Source: Saprospiraceae bacterium (GTDB lineage: Bacteria; Bacteroidota; Bacteroidia; Chitinophagales; Saprospiraceae). From it: DNA of 33,065 nt. Positions within the stretch are counted from its first letter, which is position 1. Every line of letters begins with the position of its first letter. The notes below the pieces were generated by a model, which saw only the letters and a program-made list of their open reading frames with translations, did no database searches and had not been told where the DNA came from. This document shows, piece after piece, positions 7,094-15,646 of this stretch. The stretch is from contig JAHQVP010000220.1 of assembly GCA_019634275.1 (NCBI GenBank), positions 1-33,065 on the forward strand, in the 5' to 3' direction. Position numbers and translations under genes: made by a program.

Positions 7094-8350
7094 TCAGTCC
7101 GCGTCTAACGGACCGTAGACCTTTACGGTTTCGATCCGGGTACTGCTTACCTTTTCCAGCAGGAATCGGTATTCACCAAGTGTGATTTCTTCTCCTTCTT
7201 CCGGGATATTGGCGGTGGTCATCACCAGATAACCAGACAGGGTATTGTATTCTCCTTCGGGAAGATTTAGCCCTTCGTACTTTTCGTTGAGGTAGTTGAT
7301 TTCCAATCGACCTGATAACTTCCATTCTTTGGCGCCAAGCTGCTCTTCGATGTGATCTTCAACATCATGCTCGTCCTCTATTTCACCAAAGATTTCCTCG
7401 AGAATGTCTTCCAGCGTAATCACACCAGATGTCCCTCCAAACTCATCAACCACACATGCGATATTTTTACCTTCTTTAATAAAAGCATTCATGAGGTCAT
7501 GAACATTCATCACTTCAGGGACATATGGAATCTGTGACAAGACTTTCTTGAGGCTCTGAGGTTGTTGCAGCATTTGATGGTGATGGATGTATCCGGTCAC
7601 GTTGTCGATGTCTCCCTGATAAGCCAAAATGCGGGACAATTTGGACTCGTCAAAAATGCGAACCACCTCCTTCATTTCTTCGTTTTGATCGATGGCTACA
7701 ACTTCATTCCGCGGGACCATACAATCACGCACTTTGGTTTCTTTCAATTGCAGTGCATTGCGAAAAATCTCAGTGTCTACTTCTTCCTCTTCGGATCCTT
7801 GAAAGTTATCCTGCACATAATGCTCAAGGTCGACGCGACTAAATCGATAGGGCATATCGTCGCTCTTGTTCTTAAAAAAGATCCGCAATACCAATCCACT
7901 CAGACTTGTCATGACCCAAGTCGGTATGGCAAGAAGCACCTTAAAGAACTGCAAAGGGAGCGCCAGGATCTTCATCATACGATCAGCGAAGATCCGGAAG
8001 ATGGTCTTGGGCAAAAACTCTCCAAAGATGAGCACCACTACCGTAATCAACAGTGTCTCTATGATCAGTCTTCCCGGACCAGCTTCAAGCTGGGGCAGAA
8101 GGACACTGCCCAGCAGTCGCGTCATCAATGTGGTAAACACGACCAGCGCTATGTTGTTACCGACCAGCATGGTCCCCAGAAAGTCCGTTGGCTTTTCGTA
8201 AAAGTTGGTCAATATGCGACCGGTCCAGTCTTTCTTCTCTTTGAGCAATTCAATGCCCAACTTATTCGCCGACAGGTAGGCGATTTCTGACCCGCTAAAA
8301 AAAGCCGACAAGACCAAAAACACAAGGATAAACAACAGCAGTGTTCCCAT
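7094..8350 (-). CDS. CNNM/CorC-type transporter-associated membrane protein (hemolysin family)
   Basis: The ATG at 8350 gives a 418-aa protein. It has a DUF21 transmembrane domain (about 1-195; FSGSE at 18-22, FGEFLPKT at about 109-116), a CBS pair (about 208-325; MVPRNEV, then VVDEFGGTSGVITLEDILEE) and a CorC_HlyC C-terminal domain. Proteins of this build bind nucleotides through CBS and are linked to Mg2+/Co2+ efflux. Gliding protein GldE of flavobacteria has the same architecture, but the lptC neighbour fits the non-GldE paralogue better. An in-frame TTG at 8356 would overlap the lptC stop by 4 bp (TTGA). It is the last gene of the T9SS cargo-lptC-CNNM unit. Confidence 0.88.
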   Translation of the reverse strand: MGTLLLFILVFLVLSAFFSGSEIAYLSANKLGIELLKEKKDWTGRILTNFYEKPTDFLGTMLVGNNIALVVFTTLMTRLLGSVLLPQLEAGPGRLIIETLLITVVVLIFGEFLPKTIFRIFADRMMKILALPLQFFKVLLAIPTWVMTSLSGLVLRIFFKNKSDDMPYRFSRVDLEHYVQDNFQGSEEEEVDTEIFRNALQLKETKVRDCMVPRNEVVAIDQNEEMKEVVRIFDESKLSRILAYQGDIDNVTGYIHHHQMLQQPQSLKKVLSQIPYVPEVMNVHDLMNAFIKEGKNIACVVDEFGGTSGVITLEDILEEIFGEIEDEHDVEDHIEEQLGAKEWKLSGRLEINYLNEKYEGLNLPEGEYNTLSGYLVMTTANIPEEGEEITLGEYRFLLEKVSSTRIETVKVYGPLDAD

Positions 8351-8352
8351 GA

Positions 8353-8910
8353 TCAAGGAGAGGTTTCGTTAAGGTCATTCACTTTGACCCGTGCCACTAC
8401 GGAGTAGAGTTGATACTCGGTAAAGTCCTGATTGGCCCTAAATCCGTACGCATAAATCACCTCCTCCGGCTTGGTAAACTTGACGAAGCGATCCGTCGAA
8501 ACCTGCTGCTTTTTCTCATCCCAAGTGAGCTCCGAAGTCTCCAATTTTTCCCCACGTTGATTGATGAGGACGACATTTTCACTCACGACGATGATGCTCT
8601 TACGAGGATAGCGAATCCCATGATCGGCATCCAAAGTGCTCTCTACGTCCTGGGCTCTGTTGAGAAAATCAACATGCAATCCATCAGGGAATTCGTCTTT
8701 GGGCTCTGCTCGATTTAAATGTCGGTGCAGGGTCGGACTCAACAATCGAATGCGGACGTAGGCAGAGTCCGAGTACAGAATCTCGATATCGTTGCCCACT
8801 TCCACCTTGGTGTCCGTCTCTGCAAATAAGGCATCGATCTCCGCAATATCGTTTACGCAACCCAGCGAAGCTAGTGCCCACAAAAGCAAGGCTCCTATCG
8901 TCAATCGCAT
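8353..8910 (-). CDS. lptC: LptC-like LPS export protein (lipoprotein form)
   Basis: A 185-aa protein with a short signal ending LASLGC, a lipobox, so it is probably a lipoprotein anchor rather than the single-helix anchor of E. coli LptC. The body is beta-rich. GEKLETSELTWDEKKQQVST and KPEEVIYAYGFRANQDFTEY correspond to the repeated LptC/LptA jelly-roll strands that carry lipid A across the periplasm between the LptBFG transporter and LptA. Length and position, followed directly by a CNNM protein, match the arrangement common in Bacteroidota. It starts 5 bp after the stop of the T9SS cargo gene and is likely co-transcribed with it. Confidence 0.8.
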   Translation of the reverse strand: MRLTIGALLLWALASLGCVNDIAEIDALFAETDTKVEVGNDIEILYSDSAYVRIRLLSPTLHRHLNRAEPKDEFPDGLHVDFLNRAQDVESTLDADHGIRYPRKSIIVVSENVVLINQRGEKLETSELTWDEKKQQVSTDRFVKFTKPEEVIYAYGFRANQDFTEYQLYSVVARVKVNDLNETSP

Positions 8911-8915
8911 CTTTA

Positions 8916-11906
8916 TTATCGAATCAAATTGATGTCACCAGTAAAGGTAACAGTTTGAGCATCAACGAAGAGCACTTCGACCAGGTATGCAAATACCCCG
9001 GGATTGAGCGGCTTTCCACGAAAACGACCATCCCAGCCACCCGTGGGATTATTTAGTGGCAGGTCGGAGCCATCGTACACCTTTTCTCCCCAGCGATCAA
9101 AGATCTGCACGCGGCTGGCAGCAACTGCAGCCGGACCGGCAAAAATGGTGAATTGGTCATTGCGCCCATCCCCATTGGGGGTGATTGCGTTGGGAATATA
9201 CACCGGACGGTCCAAAATGACATTGACCAGCACGGCATCTTGGGCGGTGCAACCGAGGTCATTGGTAACGGTTAGGGTAAACAGTGTGTTTCTTGTTGGA
9301 AAAGCTGTTGTTTCCCCACATGTCGGGCAGTCTAGGAATTGGGGGTCGGACCACTCGTAAGTAACGGATTGGTCCGGTGTAAACATGCTGCTGAGCTCTG
9401 TAGTAAAGCCCAGTCGAATGGTGGTATCGCCTTCGGCTTGCAGCAGGATTTGTTCCGGTTGGTCTATGTCTTGGGACACAGTATCAATGCATCCGTTGGC
9501 GTCGCGCAGTGTCAGCACATAACTGCCTGCACCCAGTCCAGAAAACAATGCCGGTGATTGGTAGGCGATTCCATCAAGGCTAAACTGGTAAGGGGGCGAT
9601 CCACCCGTAGGCAAGACCTCGATCTCTCCGGTTTCATCACCAAAACAAACGACATCCGCAAACGACCCAATCGACACCCCGATTGGAGGCGGTTCGATTA
9701 TTTGGCCTGCCGCCGTCACCTCGCACTGATTTTCATCTCTAACCGTCAATTGATACTCTCCTGGAGACAATCCTGTAGCATCCGCATCGGTGCTGCCATT
9801 ACTCCAAGTGTAGCGATACATACCCGTACCCCCAACTAAGTCGGTCGCGAGGACGCCGTCATCAAATCCAAAACAAGAGATGTGCGTAGTATCAATGGTT
9901 AGGTCAAGGCTATCGGGCTGCATGATCTCAATGGACTCAAACCTCCGGCACTGCTGGTTGTCTCTCACCTCTACACTGACCACCCCCGCAGTCAATCCAA
10001 CGAGTGTGGCATTATCTCCAAACTGCATGTCCAGATTCCAATCAAACTGAACGGGTTGTGTGCCCTCCAATACATTGACCGAGGCCGTGCCATTGGCAAA
10101 ACCGTAGCATGACGGCGGAGTAAAGTCGGTCACAATCTGCAGGTCCTGATCACTTATTGCCAAAAGGAGCGTATCCAGACAACCACCCGCATCCCGCACT
10201 ACGGTCGGATACAAATCAGCCGGCAAGTTGTCCATGGATTGATCGCTGACGAAACCACTGCCGAAGTCCACTTCAAAGGGCCCGGCCTGTCCTGTAATGT
10301 CCAATGAAATGCTTCCGTTGCTATTGCCACAGGTCGATTCGATGACCGTGGGCAAAATCACCATCCCGGCAGGCTCCGGAACTCGAAAGCTGAATGATTC
10401 TGTGCAGGACTCCGCGTTCATTACCGTAGCCATATATGGACCTGCAGCAAGCGCGTCCAATGTAAATCCTACGTCTCCCGTACTCCAGGTCACGGACGAA
10501 ATCGCTGGTCCGCCCCCTGGATCGATCACCGTAATTTGTCCGTTGGCTATCTCTGGGCAACTTTGCGGTCGTATCATAGAGTCAATGATGATGGCTTCCA
10601 GCACCTCAACCGTTTTCTGCAATGTAGTGAGGCAACCGGTGGTTCCCTCTACGATCAGGGAGATGGTCTTCTCCCCCGGCGTATCATAGGAGACCATGGG
10701 TTGTCGATTTCCTGAACTGGTCTCGGGTGTCGCACCATCGCCAAATACCCACATCAGATTGGTGGTTCCTCTGGACGAATCCGTTAGCTGAACTTCTTGC
10801 CCAAGGCAGAGGATGGAGTCTTCGATTTCAAAATCAGGATCGGGAGCGATAAACTCAGCGGATCCCCCAAAAGTGAGCGAAAATCCATGCCGGGAATTTG
10901 AAAAATTGTCGATTACCAAGGCATAGACTTCACCTTCTACCACCGGCACCGACCGAACGAAATTGTTGTTGCCGCTTTGGCATCCGGCCCGCTCTTCGAA
11001 AACGTCTTGGTCATTGTTAAGGAGTCCCGTCGGCCCGTGACAGTCTATCCAGGTGTTGAGGTCGTCGAGGGTACTGCCAAAGGGACCTGTTGAAAAATTT
11101 GCTCCGCTGGCCATGCATCGAACCACATTGGAGGTATTGCAATCATCCAGTCCATTGAGTCGAATGAGTGCAAAGTCTAAATCATCACTTGGGTTGTTCG
11201 GTGTAAGTACGAAGGTGAGGTCTCCGGTGTTCCGAATCACCCACTTGTACCATGCGGTAGCGTTTTCCGCATTCACCGCTGCGGTCCCTCCATCGTTGTA
11301 TCGATCCAGGCAGGTGTTATCCACCTCATCGGGATCAACTCCTCCGCCCTGCAAAAAGGGGGCATAGAATGACTCTTTACTGCAAAGGACAACTGCCTCG
11401 GCACAGTCATTCTGTGGGGCCGGAATCAAGTTGAAAGAACTGATGCACAACTGGAAGGTGCCGGCTCGGGCAGCACTCACTTTTAAGAAATAGCGCGTAT
11501 TGGGAGTGATGTCATCTAGGAATATTTCCCCAATGTTGCTTCTCGATTGATCGGCACAATCCACCTCCGTCAGCGCACTGCAATCTCCTCTATATAGGGC
11601 CAGCCGGGGATTGACCATGGTTCCTTGTGACCATGCTCCTAAGCGGAAAGCATCCACAACATCACCCAGCACGCGAATATTAACACTGGTGGAGATAGAG
11701 GTAAAGGCAAACCAAACATCGCCAGAATTATTGCTAAAACAATCGGTTCCTGTGGCCGAGCTGCCTTGATTGGTAAATGCTTCGGGACCCGAGCAATAGT
11801 TCTGAATGTTTGCAATTTCCTCGGCCGTACTGCACGTATTGTTGTCAGGCTGAGCCTGCAATCCAAAGAATCCCAAAACAAAGACAATCAGTAATCGTGC
11901 CCTCAT
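8916..11906 (-). CDS. Large T9SS type B cargo protein with PKD and SprB-like repeats
   Basis: A 996-aa secreted protein. A signal peptide (to about residue 18, GLQAQ) is followed by two Cys-rich N-terminal beta-domains (residues about 20-350, each starting with an ND/NN.C..A pattern). Next is a PKD domain with WVFGDG and VSYDTPGEKTISLIV (about 355-435). Then come about five SprB-like repeats, each with C.G..NG or C.G.D.G, W/F.. and a GLxxGxYxxxVxDxxxC core (about 440-835). The C-terminal CHU_C/type B sorting domain has VYIPNAITPNGDGRNDQF, RVQIFDRWGEKVYDG and GWDGRFRGKPLNPGVFAYLV. Such proteins leave through the type IX system and may act in adhesion or gliding. It heads the lptC operon. Confidence 0.92.
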   Translation of the reverse strand: MRARLLIVFVLGFFGLQAQPDNNTCSTAEEIANIQNYCSGPEAFTNQGSSATGTDCFSNNSGDVWFAFTSISTSVNIRVLGDVVDAFRLGAWSQGTMVNPRLALYRGDCSALTEVDCADQSRSNIGEIFLDDITPNTRYFLKVSAARAGTFQLCISSFNLIPAPQNDCAEAVVLCSKESFYAPFLQGGGVDPDEVDNTCLDRYNDGGTAAVNAENATAWYKWVIRNTGDLTFVLTPNNPSDDLDFALIRLNGLDDCNTSNVVRCMASGANFSTGPFGSTLDDLNTWIDCHGPTGLLNNDQDVFEERAGCQSGNNNFVRSVPVVEGEVYALVIDNFSNSRHGFSLTFGGSAEFIAPDPDFEIEDSILCLGQEVQLTDSSRGTTNLMWVFGDGATPETSSGNRQPMVSYDTPGEKTISLIVEGTTGCLTTLQKTVEVLEAIIIDSMIRPQSCPEIANGQITVIDPGGGPAISSVTWSTGDVGFTLDALAAGPYMATVMNAESCTESFSFRVPEPAGMVILPTVIESTCGNSNGSISLDITGQAGPFEVDFGSGFVSDQSMDNLPADLYPTVVRDAGGCLDTLLLAISDQDLQIVTDFTPPSCYGFANGTASVNVLEGTQPVQFDWNLDMQFGDNATLVGLTAGVVSVEVRDNQQCRRFESIEIMQPDSLDLTIDTTHISCFGFDDGVLATDLVGGTGMYRYTWSNGSTDADATGLSPGEYQLTVRDENQCEVTAAGQIIEPPPIGVSIGSFADVVCFGDETGEIEVLPTGGSPPYQFSLDGIAYQSPALFSGLGAGSYVLTLRDANGCIDTVSQDIDQPEQILLQAEGDTTIRLGFTTELSSMFTPDQSVTYEWSDPQFLDCPTCGETTAFPTRNTLFTLTVTNDLGCTAQDAVLVNVILDRPVYIPNAITPNGDGRNDQFTIFAGPAAVAASRVQIFDRWGEKVYDGSDLPLNNPTGGWDGRFRGKPLNPGVFAYLVEVLFVDAQTVTFTGDINLIR

Positions 11907-12044
11907 CTACACCTTATATCCACTTTTCACAACGTTGCTGGCTCTCTGTAGGGTTAAGAATGCCCTTGATTAACGAAAATTTAAGGGACTCCATACAATC
12001 AAGACCCCAAAGATGAACAATCTGTTGGGTAGGCGTCGATTTTT

Positions 12045-12683
12045 CTAATCCAAAAGACCTTTTGCCATCGCTGCTCGAACCAGTCCCACAGAATTGCGCA
12101 CGCCAAACTTGCTGAGAAGATTTTTACGGTGGGTCTCAACGGTATTGAGCGAAATGCCCAACGCAGCGCTCATTTCAGTTGTGGTATGCTCCTTGGCAAT
12201 GAGATGCAGGACTTCCTTTTCCCTTGGAGTAATCTCCGGTATGAAAGACATGCTCTGATCCTGGCCACTCAGGAGATTATTCATCAAGGTCTGCGAAACC
12301 GACTGCCCCAAGTATTGCTGACCACTGGCAACCGTACGGATGGCCTCAATCAACTGGTCTCGTCCGGTATTCTTGAGGATATACCCTTTGGCCCCATTTT
12401 TTAGCATTTGTTGAATGAAGCTGGCCTTGTTGTACATGCTCAGCGCCAGAATATGGACGGACGGAAACTCCTTGCTGACCCGCTTAGCCGTTTCGATGCC
12501 ATTGAGCTGTGGCATGTTGATGTCAAGCAAGAGTACATCGATTTCGTGGTCTTGTAAATATGCCAGCGCCTCCAATCCAGTATGTCCTGTACCTACAACC
12601 TGGATATCCTCTATATCGAGAAGTAAGGTTTGCAGACCATCTACCAGCACGCGATGGTCATCTGCAATAAAGACTCGGATCAT
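12045..12683 (-). CDS. NarL/FixJ-type response regulator
   Basis: A 212-aa two-domain regulator. The receiver has the acidic pair D8-D9, the phospho-acceptor D54 (LLLDINMPQLNG), S82 and K104 (YILKNTG). The C-terminal LuxR/GerE helix-turn-helix starts at ITPREKEVLHLIAKEHTTTEM and contains LNTVETHRKNLLSKFGV. It binds DNA when phosphorylated, usually by a HisKA_3-type kinase, but none is encoded nearby. The start codon lies 18 bp after the rnr stop on the same strand, so it probably shares the promoter at 15447-15483 with rnr. Confidence 0.93.
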   Translation of the reverse strand: MIRVFIADDHRVLVDGLQTLLLDIEDIQVVGTGHTGLEALAYLQDHEIDVLLLDINMPQLNGIETAKRVSKEFPSVHILALSMYNKASFIQQMLKNGAKGYILKNTGRDQLIEAIRTVASGQQYLGQSVSQTLMNNLLSGQDQSMSFIPEITPREKEVLHLIAKEHTTTEMSAALGISLNTVETHRKNLLSKFGVRNSVGLVRAAMAKGLLD

Positions 12684-12701
12684 ATCCTTAAGATAGGGCC
12701 T

Positions 12702-14903
12702 CTAGGAGACTATATCAAAATCGACTTCGGAGGACTCCAGTCGTGCTTCGATCACCTTGACACGAACCTTGTCTCCCACCCGGTATCGAGTTCCCGACTT
12801 GTTTGCGCGGGCACTCAGCCGATTTTCGGGAACCTCAAATACCTCCCCCAGCTTATCAAAACCAACCAGTCCATCTACCCCACTGTCCAGTAAGGTCACA
12901 AACATGCCACTGTCGATAAAGCCAGACACAACGCCCTCAAATTCCTCACCGATAAACTCCTTTATGAATTCGATCTGCTTAAACTTGACGGATGTTCGTT
13001 CCGCATCGGTTGCTTTTCGTTCCTGGTTCGATATGTGCTTCGAGCGCGCTTCGAGCTCGACTTTGTCCGCTCGAAAATCGCCCATCAGGTTGTATTCAAG
13101 AATGCGGTGCACCATTACATCAGCGTATCTTCGAATGGGCGAGGTAAAGTGTGCATAGTGCTCAAATCCCAATCCAAAGTGCCCAATGTTCTCTGGGCTA
13201 TAGACGGCCTTTGCCATGGTCCTCACGGCAGATTTTTCCGCAAACAAGAGATGCTCATCCGTCTTTGCCTGCTCATGCAGTTGTGCAAAGGACTGCCGAA
13301 TTTGTTCGGGGGTATCATGTTTAAAGTCAAAACCAAATTCCATCAGATAAATGGCATACTCCGCCAGCTTCTGAGGATCAGGCTCATCATGCACACGAAA
13401 TACCAATGGGATCGGCGGTTGTGACTTAGTGGCAAGAAAGTGCGCTACCTCTCGATTGGCCAACAACATCAGGTCCTCGATCAATGCATTGGTCTCCTGT
13501 TGTACTTTTGCCTTAATGGCAATGGGTTTCTTCTGATCATCAAGCTCAAATTGGTACTCGGTAGAGTTGAAAGAAATGCCCCCTTTCCCTAGTCGCTTCT
13601 TGCGTAACTTGCGTGACAATCTTGCCACGATCGACAATTCCTGGTGCAAGGGGCCCTGTCCCGAATCCAAAACCTCCTGTGCCTCTTCGTAGGTAAATCG
13701 CTTGTCACTGTGTATGATGGTCTTGCCAAACCAACGGCTTTTCACTTTGGCATTCTTATCCATCTCGAATACGGCAGAGAAAGTCAGGGAGTCTTCATCA
13801 GGTCGGAGTGAGCACAATTCATTGGACAACACTTCTGGCAGCATGGGTGCGGTGCGATCCACCAGATACACGGACGTGGCTCGTTTGAGCGCTTCTTTGT
13901 CTATCGCCGAATTGGGCTTGACGTAATGCGTCACATCCGCAATATGGATGCCCACTTCGAATCGACCGTCCTCCACCATCCGAAAGGAAATTGCATCATC
14001 AAAGTCCTTGGCATTGACGGGATCTATGGTAAAAGTGACCGTCTTACGCATGTCTCTGCGACGGCTGATTTCTTGTGCACTAATGTGTCCTACAAGGTCG
14101 GCAGCCTGCTTTTCTACAAGAGGAGGAAAGTCCATACTAAATCCGTGATCGGAGAGAATAGACTCCATTTTGATTTCATGGCCATCGTCGGCGTCAAATA
14201 TCCGTTCCACCTTGCCCGTGGGGCTTTGTCGATGATTGTCCGGCCATGAAAGTATGCTCACTAAAACGACATCTCCTTCTTGTGCTTTTGCTTGATGTTC
14301 TGGATGCACGTAGATGTCAAAGGGGATGGCATCATTCTCTGGGACAACAAAGGCAAAATTTTTGCTCCAGCGAAAAGTACCCACAAATCGATCCGTACTG
14401 CGCTCCAGAATCTTGGTCACGACTCCCTCCAGTCGCTTACCATAGCGCTTGCCTAACTGAACGACCACACGATCGCCATTCATGGCTTTCATGGTACGTC
14501 TTGCCGGCACATAAACATCTTGATCTAAAGTGTCGCATATTACATAACCAGCACCGCTGCGCGTCAAGTCCATGTACCCATGATGACTTTCCACGGGCTC
14601 GTCATGCATCAGGCCTTTACGAGCACTGCGAAACTTTCCGTCTTTGACGTGCGTGATCTGTCCCTTAGCGGCCAAGGCCTCCAAGGCATCTTGTACTGAA
14701 CTACGAGAATTCGCAATTTTCAATTTCTTAATAAGTTGCTTTGCATGCAGCCTTTTTTTTGGCTGAGCGGCAAGTGTCTTGAGAATCACTTGCTGAAGTT
14801 GTTTTGCGGGCAACTTCTTACCCTTTATTGATCGGCCTCTGGCCATAACAGTTTTTTTTTTAAAATGATACAATGGTTTCTGGCGCTCGTCATTGGCGCT
14901 CAT
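12702..14903 (-). CDS. rnr: Ribonuclease R
   Basis: A 733-aa 3'-5' exoribonuclease. Order: a basic N-terminal winged helix (about 30-95), cold-shock-like RNA-binding domains (about 105-275), the RNB catalytic domain with TIDPVNAKDFDDAISF (Asp at 294, 300, 302 and 303 coordinating Mg2+) and ENIGHFGLGFEHYAHFTSPIRRYADVMVHR split by family-typical spacing, and a C-terminal S1 domain (FEGVVSGFIDSGMFVTLLDSG). It degrades structured RNA in the cytoplasm. The ATG at 14903 overlaps the upstream stop by ATGA, which argues for that start. An internal ATG (14846, MARGRS) is the alternative. Between the two lies a run of ten A residues (14861-14852). Confidence 0.94.
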   Translation of the reverse strand: MSANDERQKPLYHFKKKTVMARGRSIKGKKLPAKQLQQVILKTLAAQPKKRLHAKQLIKKLKIANSRSSVQDALEALAAKGQITHVKDGKFRSARKGLMHDEPVESHHGYMDLTRSGAGYVICDTLDQDVYVPARRTMKAMNGDRVVVQLGKRYGKRLEGVVTKILERSTDRFVGTFRWSKNFAFVVPENDAIPFDIYVHPEHQAKAQEGDVVLVSILSWPDNHRQSPTGKVERIFDADDGHEIKMESILSDHGFSMDFPPLVEKQAADLVGHISAQEISRRRDMRKTVTFTIDPVNAKDFDDAISFRMVEDGRFEVGIHIADVTHYVKPNSAIDKEALKRATSVYLVDRTAPMLPEVLSNELCSLRPDEDSLTFSAVFEMDKNAKVKSRWFGKTIIHSDKRFTYEEAQEVLDSGQGPLHQELSIVARLSRKLRKKRLGKGGISFNSTEYQFELDDQKKPIAIKAKVQQETNALIEDLMLLANREVAHFLATKSQPPIPLVFRVHDEPDPQKLAEYAIYLMEFGFDFKHDTPEQIRQSFAQLHEQAKTDEHLLFAEKSAVRTMAKAVYSPENIGHFGLGFEHYAHFTSPIRRYADVMVHRILEYNLMGDFRADKVELEARSKHISNQERKATDAERTSVKFKQIEFIKEFIGEEFEGVVSGFIDSGMFVTLLDSGVDGLVGFDKLGEVFEVPENRLSARANKSGTRYRVGDKVRVKVIEARLESSEVDFDIVS

Positions 14904-15403
14904 AGGGAATCGGCTTGCTGCAGGATGTCACCCGTCTCCATGATCTCGAATGAAAAAGAACGACTCTGTGCGGGATCATAACTGGATCCATCTGGGGCGC
15001 CGACCCCTTCTACTACACTGATGATGCCATCCTCATCGATCTTGGCCTGTCGGGTTAATATGGTCTTGCCGTTTGACCGTGTTCCAGCAATGACTTGCTG
15101 GGCAATGGGGCTGCCCTTTTTATCAAAAGTGAATACCAAATACGCGTAATCCATCAACTGTGCCCTCCAAATTACCAGGGCCGCACATTCCTCGAATTGA
15201 TCGATCCGAAAACACGGAAGGTATTCGGTAAACTCATCGACTTCATCCTCATCTCGGATAAAAAAGGTATGAAGGAAATCGCCAGGTAAAATCTTGTTTT
15301 CACGCGAAAAGACATGGTGGGTCTCATCCGTCAATTGTACGGGTAGGTCAATTGTGGGAAAGTAGCTGAGCAGCGTACGGAAATTAATTCGCTCTTTCTT
15401 CAT
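14900..15403 (-). CDS. Conserved-looking hypothetical protein upstream of rnr
   Basis: I do not recognise this 167-aa soluble protein. There is no signal peptide or membrane segment. It is acidic and mixed alpha/beta, with DDEV-like acidic stretches (FIRDEDEVDEFTEYLPCF) and a central strand set (AALVIWRAQLMDYAYLVFTFDKKG cut by turns). The region from IAGTRSNGKTILTRQAKIDEDGII onward looks like beta-hairpins. It is the first gene behind a candidate promoter and overlaps rnr by 4 bp (ATGA), so its expression is tied to that of RNase R. A role in RNA metabolism is only a guess from context. Confidence 0.72.
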   Translation of the reverse strand: MKKERINFRTLLSYFPTIDLPVQLTDETHHVFSRENKILPGDFLHTFFIRDEDEVDEFTEYLPCFRIDQFEECAALVIWRAQLMDYAYLVFTFDKKGSPIAQQVIAGTRSNGKTILTRQAKIDEDGIISVVEGVGAPDGSSYDPAQSRSFSFEIMETGDILQQADSL

Positions 15404-15446
15404 GAAAAATTAAAATGGTAGGAAATCGGTGGGATGGGTAAGTAAT

Positions 15447-15483
15447 TCCACTGCAAAGGTGCATCTTTTTCCGTTAGGAGCAA
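15447..15483 (-). promoter_or_regulatory. Candidate promoter of the hypothetical-rnr-response regulator operon
   Basis: On the minus strand TTG (15483-15481) is followed after 19 nt by CACCTTTG (15461-15454), matching the Bacteroidota pattern TTG-N19-TAnnTTTG at all but the first -7 base. Initiation near 15447 would leave a leader of about 44 nt. Confidence 0.5.
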
Positions 15484-15538
15484 GTATTTATGAGAATTGG
15501 CTCATCCACTAATCCGCCCCAATGATGTCCAGCCCTGG

Positions 15539-15555
15539 TTTAGATTAAATCTAAA
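15539..15555. promoter_or_regulatory. 17-bp dyad upstream of sdhC (candidate operator)
   Basis: TTTAGATT-A-AATCTAAA is two perfect 8-bp arms around a single base. It lies in the divergent spacer, centred about 80 bp upstream of the proposed sdhC start of transcription and about 100 bp upstream of the opposite one. The size suits a dimeric DNA-binding protein; the sequence matches neither the Fnr nor the Crp consensus. Confidence 0.4.
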
Positions 15556-15588
15556 TAACCGCGATACACCATCCATCCGATCTCCCAA

Positions 15589-15620
15589 TTTGTTATAGCG
15601 CTTGATTAAAGATAGTTTTA
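15589..15620 (+). promoter_or_regulatory. Candidate sdhCAB promoter
   Basis: TTTG (15589-15592), 20 nt, then TAGTTTTA (15613-15620) fits the Bacteroidota -33/-7 pattern with one mismatch (final G to A). Initiation near 15627 gives a 20-nt leader. This places the AGGAGG at 15620-15625, which is 21 nt from the ATG, at or before the transcript start, so it is not a usable ribosome binding site. Confidence 0.4.
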
Positions 15621-15646
15621 GGAGGAATCGAAAAAGCACGCTGACA

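Noticed and set aside
7562-8290. 242-codon plus-strand ORF opposite the CNNM gene
   Set aside because: Antisense shadow of a gene with clear DUF21/CBS motifs.
15620-15625. AGGAGG as ribosome binding site for sdhC
   Set aside because: It is 21 nt from the ATG with no intervening standard start, and probably precedes or spans the transcript start.
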